Part shown: in pieces, positions 1 through 6,150 of the stretch
Layout: each line of letters opens with the position of its first letter
Numbering within the stretch: the first letter of the stretch is position 1
NCBI GenBank assembly: GCA_903822375.1
Contig: CAIJOU010000322.1
Coordinates: forward strand, 1-11,405
Length of the DNA: 11,405 bases
Reading direction: 5' to 3'
DNA from: Candidatus Hydrogenedentota bacterium
Lineage (GTDB): Bacteria; Hydrogenedentota; Hydrogenedentia; Hydrogenedentales; CAITNO01
Position numbers and translations under genes: made by a program
Notes under the pieces: generated by a model
What the model was told of the DNA's origin: nothing
Database searches by the model: none
Seen by the model: only the letters and a program-made list of their open reading frames with translations

Positions 1-1468
1 CCTCCGCAGCCGCCTGAGCCTGGCGGCGAAGCGGCACGAAGGATAGTCCCATCGAGGCGGGCCTCAGATGCGCAAGGATGGCCGTCTCCAGCGATGGGAG
101 TGTGTGGCGCCGGCCATCGAAGCGGACGGCCGTCAGGTCGCCGAAGCGGTTGCCCCACATCTCCTTCCCAGCTTTGAAGGTGGCGATGAGTTTGGGCGTC
201 TGTCCGTACTGTTTCCAGTAGTCCTCGTTGGCCTTGTCGGCCAGCAGCGTTTTGTCCATCGGCATGCCGATGTCCCAGTCGCGGCAGTTCTCCACGTCGC
301 TGAGCCCGGCGAAGCGCGGGGCCAGTTCCCGCTCCAGCAGCATGGCATCCATCGGCACAACGCTGTGCACCGTGACGTCGCGATGCTGTTCGACAAAAGA
401 GTTCGACGGACTGAGCTGGAAATAGGCGAGATTCAGCGTGTCACCGGGAACGGCGCCGATCTGGTCGGCCACCCATTGGTTGATGACCACCTGATCGTCG
501 CGCATGCCTGCGGGCCCGGGCCCGGCCTCCACGAAGGAGTAGGGCGTCGATTTGCCGTCCTTGCCGATGGAATTGACGAGATAGGTGAGCGTGGGCTGCG
601 GGTTGGGCAGTTCCATCGCGGCGCCCACCGTCTCGTCGTCGAGGTAGACCCGCTCCGATTCGATCTGCACCAGGCCCGACGGATGGCTGCGCACGCGCAG
701 GCCGATCTGTTCCAGCGTCCATGACTGGTCGATGGCCGCGTTGAGCCCATCCAACCCCGCACACTCATCGGCCACGACAAGATTGGCGAGCCCGGCGAGG
801 TCCGCCTGTTCCTGGAGCCACGCGCGGTCCACAAACACGTTGTACGGCGCGGTCTGGTTTGCGGCGAGACTGAAACGGCCCAGTTGCACGTCCGACAGGA
901 CCGCTTTCACCGTGACGAGACTTTCGACCGTGTTGTCCTTGCCGCGCGCGGACAGCGGCGCGTCCTGCGGCATGAGTGCGTGCTTCGCAACGCGCAGCGA
1001 GACATCGTCGCCCGCATGCACGCCCAGCGCGGCGGCGGTGCGTTCACCGAGGAAGACTTCCTGACGACCGAGTTTCGTGTCGGCCGGATGCGTGTTGGCG
1101 AAGAGCCAGAAATCGGGCTGTACGCCGAGCACCTGCACGCGGTTCAACTGGTTCTGCGGCCCCTTGCCGCCGGGCGGCGTGGCCGCCATGCCGTTCAGCG
1201 TCAGCAAACTGGCGGCGTGTATTCTCGCGTCCTTCGCTATGAGACCGGCGCTGAGCGTGTCCGAGAAGAAACGCCCGCCCCGGTCCAGTGCGTGGGCGAT
1301 GCCGCCGAGCCGGGCCACGGCAATGTCGTGCAGGGTTTGGTTGACCGAGTCGCCCATGACCAGCGCGCCGGTGAGGATGGCGCAGGCGAGCAGGGTGCCC
1401 AGCAGCAGTCCGGCGTGCATGCGCCGGTGGTAGGCCACACTGCGCAGAATGAGACGCAGGGCGGACAT
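1..1468 (-). CDS. FtsX/MacB-type ABC transporter permease, 3'-truncated
   Basis: The frame runs open from ATG 1468 to the window edge (489 complete codons) and continues beyond. After a short basic N terminus one membrane helix is visible (about 19-38), followed by GDSVNQTLHDIAVARLG, a sequence style common where FtsX-family permeases enter their extracytoplasmic domain. The remaining 440 or so residues show no further clear helix and look like a large periplasmic MacB_PCD-type domain; the FtsX core helices would lie beyond the window. This first periplasmic domain is longer than the roughly 200-residue domain of MacB or LolC/E, suggesting the very large permease type. The gene begins five bases after the ATPase stop with only a weak ribosome-binding signal, so translation is probably coupled. 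It most likely forms a transporter with the adjacent ATPase. Confidence 0.85.
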   Translation of the reverse strand, partial: MSALRLILRSVAYHRRMHAGLLLGTLLACAILTGALVMGDSVNQTLHDIAVARLGGIAHALDRGGRFFSDTLSAGLIAKDARIHAASLLTLNGMAATPPGGKGPQNQLNRVQVLGVQPDFWLFANTHPADTKLGRQEVFLGERTAAALGVHAGDDVSLRVAKHALMPQDAPLSARGKDNTVESLVTVKAVLSDVQLGRFSLAANQTAPYNVFVDRAWLQEQADLAGLANLVVADECAGLDGLNAAIDQSWTLEQIGLRVRSHPSGLVQIESERVYLDDETVGAAMELPNPQPTLTYLVNSIGKDGKSTPYSFVEAGPGPAGMRDDQVVINQWVADQIGAVPGDTLNLAYFQLSPSNSFVEQHRDVTVHSVVPMDAMLLERELAPRFAGLSDVENCRDWDIGMPMDKTLLADKANEDYWKQYGQTPKLIATFKAGKEMWGNRFGDLTAVRFDGRRHTLPSLETAILAHLRPASMGLSFVPLRRQAQAAAE

Positions 1469-1473
1469 GGCGC

Positions 1474-2160
1474 TCAGTCCCGGGCCGCGAGGCGGCCGTC
1501 GCGCAGTTCGAGCACCCGTCCGAAGCGCGCCGCAATGGCCGGCGCGTGCGTGACAATTACCACGGCCATGCCCTCCTGGCGGTGCAGTTCCAGCAGCAGG
1601 TCGGCAAGCTTCTCGGCGCCCTCCTGGTTCAGCGAGCCGGTGGGCTCGTCGGCCAGCAGCAGTGCGGGCCGGTTAATCAGCGCGCGCACCACGGCCACCC
1701 GCTGCCGTTCGCCGCCGGAAAGCTGGCCGGGGCGCGCGTCGATGCGGTGCTCCAGTCCCACGCGGCCGAGCAGGTCGACGGCCCGCGCGCGGGCCTCGTC
1801 GGGATGGGTCGCCACCAGTGCGGGCACGAGCACGTTCTCCACGGCGGTGCACTGCGGCAGCAGGTGGTGCAGTTGAAACACGAAACCGATGTCGCGGTTG
1901 CGCAGCGCGGCAAGTTCATTTGCGGAAAGTTCGCAGGTGTCGCGGCCGTTAAACCGGTATTCGCCCCCCGTGGGCGTGTCGAGCGTGCCGAGGATGTTCA
2001 GGAAAGTGCTTTTGCCGCAGCCGGAGGGGCCTATGATTGCGGCGCATTCGCCCGCGTTCAGCGAGAAATCCACCTCGGCCAGCACGCGCACGGGCATCGG
2101 CGTGGCGGGGTATTCCCTGGAAACACCCTTCATTTCCACCAGTGGGGCGGCACCGTTCAT
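1474..2160 (-). CDS. ABC transporter ATP-binding protein, LolD/MacB type
   Basis: A 228-residue cytosolic ATPase, the usual length for LolD/MacB/FtsE-like subunits. Visible motifs are Walker A GPSGCGKST (44-52), Q-loop Q96 in FVFQLHHLL, signature LSGGERQR (147-154), Walker B LLLADE (167-172) and switch histidine H205. Two positions differ from the usual pattern: the D-loop reads GSLN with Asn at 178 where Asp is common, and Ala follows the switch His. The sequence FVFQ-x-x-x-LLP with T-A-x-E-N-V is characteristic of lipoprotein-release and macrolide-exporter type ATPases. It overlaps the propeller gene as ATGA and is followed five bases later by an FtsX-type permease, its likely partner. The substrate is unknown; mechanotransmission, lipoprotein sorting or small-molecule export are possible. 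Confidence 0.95.
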   Translation of the reverse strand: MNGAAPLVEMKGVSREYPATPMPVRVLAEVDFSLNAGECAAIIGPSGCGKSTFLNILGTLDTPTGGEYRFNGRDTCELSANELAALRNRDIGFVFQLHHLLPQCTAVENVLVPALVATHPDEARARAVDLLGRVGLEHRIDARPGQLSGGERQRVAVVRALINRPALLLADEPTGSLNQEGAEKLADLLLELHRQEGMAVVIVTHAPAIAARFGRVLELRDGRLAARD

Positions 2161-3425
2161 GGCGTTTCTGGCTCCCTGGTTTTGGGCGCGCCGAGGGCAA
2201 CCACTGAGCCGTCCTCGCTGCCCACCAGAATCATATCCCCGGCGACGGCCGGCGCACTAATCTCGTCGCTGATCTTGAGCGACCATGCCTTGGTGCCGTC
2301 GGCCAGGCGCAGCAGGAACAACTCGCCGTCGGCCGCCACGACGACCTTGTCGCCCGTGATGACCGCCGAGGTGGGCGATCCCTTGGTGTCAAACTTCCAC
2401 TTGCCTTTGCCGTCAACGCGGTCTATCCCATAAATATTTCCGTCGTCGGAGGCCGCAACCACCCAGGTGTCGTTCACGGCGGGCGTGGAGTAGACCTCCG
2501 ATTCGCTCTGCTCGTTGGCCCACAGAATCTTGCCCTCTTTCACATCCACCTGAAGCACCTTGCCGCTGCGGCAGCCGGAAAAGACCAGCCCCTTGTCCTG
2601 CGCCACGCCGCCCGCCACCTGTGAATCACCGTCGATTTTGATGTTGCGCAGCAGCTTGCCCGTGACGGGGTCGAAGACGTGAATGGCGGCGGCGCAACTG
2701 CCGAAAGTGACGGCGTCGGCCGACACCGAGGGCGAGCCGTCGCAGCGCTCGATGCCCTCCGATTTCCAAAGCACCTTGCCTGTCTCGGGGTCGATGCAGT
2801 GCAGCACGCCCGTCGGCTGCTCGATGATGTAGATGCGGTTCGGGTTGCCCGCAAGGTAGTTGGCCGTGCCGCGTATAGGGCCCATGAGCTGCACGCGCCA
2901 GCGCTCGTCGCCCGTGGCCGTGTCGAGCGCGATGAAGTGACCCTCCGAGGTGCCGAAGAGGACAAGTTTGTCGAAGCAGGCGAGGGGCGCGTCAATGCGT
3001 TCGCGCACCGGCTCGTCCTTCACCTTTTCGCCCGTGAAGAATTCTTTGGCCCAGACCTGTTTTCCGGCCAGGTCCATGGCGACAACGTCGCCGCGCGCGG
3101 TGGCATAGAAAACATGCCCGTCATGGACCACCGGCGTCTCGCGCACCGGCGCACCGGCCTTGATGCGCCACAGGACCTCTAGGGTGTCGGGAAAAGAGGC
3201 GTCCGCAATGCCGGTGAGTGCGTTGTTGCCGTGGTAAGTGTTCCATTCCGGGGTCTTCACCGGCGCCGGGGGTGGAGGCGGCTGAAATTTTGGCGCCGAA
3301 ACCGCGCTGACCAGACTCTGTTTGGCGTCAGGATGCCGAGACGACAAGAACACCAGCGCGTTGCCCCCCAACACGATCAGTGCGGCTACGGCAAGGTAGA
3401 AGACAATCCATTTCAGGGGTTTCAT
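2157..3425 (-). CDS. Membrane-anchored PQQ-like beta-propeller protein, single N-terminal helix
   Basis: A 422-residue protein with one N-terminal hydrophobic helix (about 6-27), best read as a signal anchor, then a Pro-rich linker (about 45-57) and a propeller domain beginning near W61. Blade turns such as ALDTATGDERW, CIDPETGKVLW and VFDPVTGKLL are typical of PQQ_2/BamB-like repeats. No lipobox Cys follows the helix, so it is probably not a lipoprotein. Cysteines are scattered singly through the propeller and no adjacent Cys pair for PQQ is present, so enzyme activity is not supported. The ATG overlaps the glycosyltransferase stop as ATGA, with GGAG eight bases upstream. Compared with the other propeller in this operon it lacks the second and third helices. 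It may bind a partner at the outer face of the membrane; BamB-like scaffold or substrate sensor are options. Confidence 0.88.
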   Translation of the reverse strand: MKPLKWIVFYLAVAALIVLGGNALVFLSSRHPDAKQSLVSAVSAPKFQPPPPPAPVKTPEWNTYHGNNALTGIADASFPDTLEVLWRIKAGAPVRETPVVHDGHVFYATARGDVVAMDLAGKQVWAKEFFTGEKVKDEPVRERIDAPLACFDKLVLFGTSEGHFIALDTATGDERWRVQLMGPIRGTANYLAGNPNRIYIIEQPTGVLHCIDPETGKVLWKSEGIERCDGSPSVSADAVTFGSCAAAIHVFDPVTGKLLRNIKIDGDSQVAGGVAQDKGLVFSGCRSGKVLQVDVKEGKILWANEQSESEVYSTPAVNDTWVVAASDDGNIYGIDRVDGKGKWKFDTKGSPTSAVITGDKVVVAADGELFLLRLADGTKAWSLKISDEISAPAVAGDMILVGSEDGSVVALGAPKTREPETP

Positions 3426-4720
3426 GGACTGCGCTCCAGCGCTGCGCCGTACACGGCCGTCATGTCGCGCACCACCCGGTCCATGTTGAACTTCGCCAGG
3501 ATGGCCTCGCGACCCTGACGGCCCAGACGCCGCGCATCGTCCGGGTTTTCCAGCAGTGACTGCAGGGCGTTAACCAGTCCGTCCGGCGTCTTTGGGTCGT
3601 ACAACACGCCGCCGCCGGTGGCGGCGATAATCTCGGGATAGGAACCCTCCGCGGGCTGGACCACGGGCACGCCGTGCGCCATCGCCTCGAGCAGTTGGAG
3701 GCCAAAGGCCTCGCCGCCGGGGACTGGCACGGAAAGGACCGACAGCGAGCGCAGAAATTCGCCGCGTTGCGCCAGTTGGAATTCTTCGAGGAACTCCACC
3801 GCGTCGTCCATGCCCTCGCTGCGGAGTTTGGCGCGGATGCTTTCATGAAACTGCCGGTCTGCGGGCGTGCATCCGCCGGTGGCGCGCAGACGCAGGTTCT
3901 TGAAGCGCGGCATGCGCTTGAGCGCGATGAAGGCGTCCACCAGCAGCCCCAGTCCCTGGCTGCGGCTGAGCCGTTCGAGGTAGCCGATGACCGGCGGGTC
4001 GAGCCCCATTTCGGCGGCGGGCAGCTTGTCCGTCTCAACGCCGGGGAAGACCACCGAGACGCGGTCCCGGGCGAGGTTCATACGGGTGATCATGCGGTCC
4101 GCATACCATGCGCTGGTGGAGATGAAGCGCGAGACGCATTTCGCGTTCTCGGCGATGGCTTCCCAGACGCGCTGGTCATAGGGCGCGTGCATGGCGTCCA
4201 CCCAGGGCTCCTCGTCCTGCAGGCTGCACACGATGGGCACGTCGATCACGTTCTTGATGGCGGGCGCAAACCCGAGCAGCAGCGCGTTGGAGACGTGGAT
4301 GATGTCCGGTTTGTCCTGTTCGGCGAGCCATGCGAGAAAGCGATCGAATTCCTTCTGCTGGTTGCCGCGCCGTCCCCGCAGCATGGACAGCGTCATGGGG
4401 CCAAGGTCGGCGGCGTTGGTGGACTGTTCGCGCGCGGCGGCCTGCCGCAGCACCCAGGGCGAATCGAGCAGCCGGTCGAGCCACTGCGGCATGCTGCGCA
4501 GGAACGGAACCTTCTCGCGCAGATACATGTTCACGCCGCCGAAGAAGATGGGGGCCTTTGCGCCCACGCTGCCCTCCTCGCCGAACATGGGCAGGTAGAG
4601 CGGGACCATGATCACGTCATGGCCGGCCCGGCGCAGCGCGCGCACCAGTGCACGGTCGCGCACGCAGTTCTGGCAGTAGAAGGTACCGCCGCTGCCGGGA
4701 ACAAGGTGGAGGATGCGCAT
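3422..4720 (-). CDS. Glycosyltransferase, GT-B fold, GT4-like
   Basis: A 432-residue, probably cytosolic or membrane-peripheral sugar transferase. The N-terminal half shows an acceptor-side Rossmann start (MRILHLVPGSGG) and a helix with an A-L-x-x-A-L-R-R-A-G-H-D-V pattern. The C-terminal half has a GYLERLSRSQGLGLLVDAF strand-helix and the donor-binding E-x7-E signature (E337, E345) in GGEAFGLQLLEAMAHG. Total length is normal for the family. The donor and acceptor cannot be read from sequence. Unusually, a C-x-x-C pair (C16, C19) sits in the glycine-rich loop region near the N terminus. The start at 4720 is fixed by a strong ribosome-binding site and a TGATG junction with the upstream redox gene; the frame stays open 65 codons further upstream but that stretch lies inside the redox gene. 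Its place between redox genes and a propeller gene suggests an envelope-related role, by inference. Confidence 0.9.
   Translation of the reverse strand: MRILHLVPGSGGTFYCQNCVRDRALVRALRRAGHDVIMVPLYLPMFGEEGSVGAKAPIFFGGVNMYLREKVPFLRSMPQWLDRLLDSPWVLRQAAAREQSTNAADLGPMTLSMLRGRRGNQQKEFDRFLAWLAEQDKPDIIHVSNALLLGFAPAIKNVIDVPIVCSLQDEEPWVDAMHAPYDQRVWEAIAENAKCVSRFISTSAWYADRMITRMNLARDRVSVVFPGVETDKLPAAEMGLDPPVIGYLERLSRSQGLGLLVDAFIALKRMPRFKNLRLRATGGCTPADRQFHESIRAKLRSEGMDDAVEFLEEFQLAQRGEFLRSLSVLSVPVPGGEAFGLQLLEAMAHGVPVVQPAEGSYPEIIAATGGGVLYDPKTPDGLVNALQSLLENPDDARRLGRQGREAILAKFNMDRVVRDMTAVYGAALERSP
3434..3437 (-). promoter_or_regulatory. Ribosome-binding site of the single-helix propeller gene
   Basis: GGAG lies eight bases before ATG 3425, inside the final codons of the glycosyltransferase gene. 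With the ATGA overlap it supports this start and coupled translation. Confidence 0.5.
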
Positions 4721-6150
4721 CAGCTTTCCTCCGCATTCCTGAACGACAGCGCTGCGGTGGGGCAGGCCTGAACGCAGCGTTCGGCCACCCTGCCCAAGCC
4801 CTTTTCCAGACCGGCCCCGAAGGGAACCTGCAGGTGCGAATCGAGGCCGCGACCGGCGAAGGCGATGCCCGCGTCCAGTCCCGAGGCGCGCACGATTTCG
4901 ACACAGATGCCGCATTTAATGCACTTGCCCGGTTCGAACAGCACATTATCGGTGGTCTGAATCGGCGCCACGGGCAGGCGCTCCATGGTGCGTGAAATCT
5001 GCGGGGCCAGTCCGTATTGCTGCGCGTACAGCCGCAGTTTGCAGGACACCGGCTTGGTGCAGTCGCAGTGCAGGCACCGGGCGGCTTCCTGACCCTTATC
5101 CGCCTGATTACGACGTTCCACCGCATAGGCGGCGAGTTCGATGGGCTGGAGGCGGCCGATACTGGAGTTAAAGCATTTGTCGGCGCTCGGCGCGGGCTGG
5201 TTAGCCAGGAAGGCGTTTGCCTCGCGCGCGGCCTTCTTGCCGCTGCCCACCGCCCGCACGTGGAGCGGCTCTTCCTTCGCGGTGAACACTCTCGCGTCGG
5301 GGGTGAACGCAAGATTGCAGGCCACAATTACGGCATCATATTGATCAATCAGTGTGGCAGGCGATGTTTCGGAATTGAAGACGAATTCGACACCCAGTGC
5401 CTGCACCGATGCAGTTTCCGCATCGAGCACCGTGTGCGGCAACTTGTCTGCGGGCAAGGCGCGCAGCGCAGCGCCGGCGTGGTCGCGCTTTTCGTAGATG
5501 CGGCACGCGTGCCCGTTCAGGGCGCATTCCCATGCGGCGGCCATACCCGCCAAACCCGCACCGATTACTACAATCGACTTTCCGGTCGAGAGGCGGCGCG
5601 TGTCTTGGCCGACAGTTTCCTTCAGGAAGGGCATGGAAGCGTCGCGGTGGCTTTGGCGTATCGCGATGGCTGTGTCGTATTGACCGCGGCGGCAGACGCG
5701 CTCGCAGGGCGCCGTGCACACATGGCCCAGTGTGGCCGGAAAGATGAGGTCCAGTTTGGCCCGGCGCGCGGCGGCTTCAGACTCACCGTGTTCTATGTGG
5801 CGCAGCATGCGCGGAATGTTGAGCCCGGCCGGACAAATGCGCGAACAGGGACCCTCGCAGTCGCCCACATGCTCGTCCAGCAGCATGCGCAGGATCTCGC
5901 GGCGGGCCTCATGGACCTTTTCGCAGTCCGTGTCGATGTCCATGCCTTCCATGGCTTTTGCCGCGCAGGCCGGCAGCAGACGTCCGGAGACCTTTTCGCG
6001 CACGGCGCAGATCATGCAGGACGTGAGCGCGCCGGTCTCTTTCAGGTGGCACAATGTGGGGATTTCCACCCCGGCCGCCTGCGCGGCATCGAGCAGTGTG
6101 GCGCCTTCGGCAATGTGCACTTCCGTGCCGTTTATCTTGAGCCGGATCAT
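4720..6150 (-). CDS. NuoG/GltD-like hybrid: 2Fe-2S, 4Fe-4S and partial FAD-domain protein
   Basis: A 476-residue redox protein and probable partner of the NuoEF-like fusion. The N terminus is a NuoG-type 2Fe-2S ferredoxin (C34, C45, C48, C62). A region resembling the Fe-S domain of glutamate synthase small subunit follows: H94-x3-C98, C102, C106-P, then C145, C149, C153-R-R-G. Next is a Rossmann dinucleotide motif GAGLAG at 197-202 with an acidic strand end (E220), as in GltD. The second, NADPH-binding Rossmann motif of GltD is absent and the usual A-T-G segment reads A-C-N (277-279), so the flavin domain looks shortened. A Cys cluster CLHCDC (359-364) with C370 follows. The C-terminal ferredoxin keeps C410, C413, C416 and C463 but has lost the ligands of its second cluster. 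The start is set by the TGATG junction at 6150, where the stop of the upstream gene shares one base with this ATG. Confidence 0.88.
   Translation of the reverse strand: MIRLKINGTEVHIAEGATLLDAAQAAGVEIPTLCHLKETGALTSCMICAVREKVSGRLLPACAAKAMEGMDIDTDCEKVHEARREILRMLLDEHVGDCEGPCSRICPAGLNIPRMLRHIEHGESEAAARRAKLDLIFPATLGHVCTAPCERVCRRGQYDTAIAIRQSHRDASMPFLKETVGQDTRRLSTGKSIVVIGAGLAGMAAAWECALNGHACRIYEKRDHAGAALRALPADKLPHTVLDAETASVQALGVEFVFNSETSPATLIDQYDAVIVACNLAFTPDARVFTAKEEPLHVRAVGSGKKAAREANAFLANQPAPSADKCFNSSIGRLQPIELAAYAVERRNQADKGQEAARCLHCDCTKPVSCKLRLYAQQYGLAPQISRTMERLPVAPIQTTDNVLFEPGKCIKCGICVEIVRASGLDAGIAFAGRGLDSHLQVPFGAGLEKGLGRVAERCVQACPTAALSFRNAEES
4727..4732 (-). promoter_or_regulatory. Strong ribosome-binding site of the glycosyltransferase gene
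   Basis: GGAGGA ends six bases before ATG 4720 and lies inside the last codons of the NuoG/GltD-like gene. It decides the start at 4720 against the longer open frame reaching to 4915. Confidence 0.7.

Noticed and set aside
511..525. GGGCCC repeat palindrome as a possible regulatory hairpin
   Set aside because: It encodes a Gly-Pro stretch inside the permease gene and has no terminator-like T run or intergenic position.
884..1876. Plus-strand open frame of 330 codons
   Set aside because: Antisense to the permease and ABC ATPase genes; composition is low-complexity Arg/Ser-rich and no motif is seen.
4721..4915. N-terminal extension of the glycosyltransferase by 65 residues
   Set aside because: The extension is Arg/Gly-rich, lies inside the upstream redox gene, and a strong ribosome-binding site marks ATG 4720, where the typical GT-B start sequence begins.
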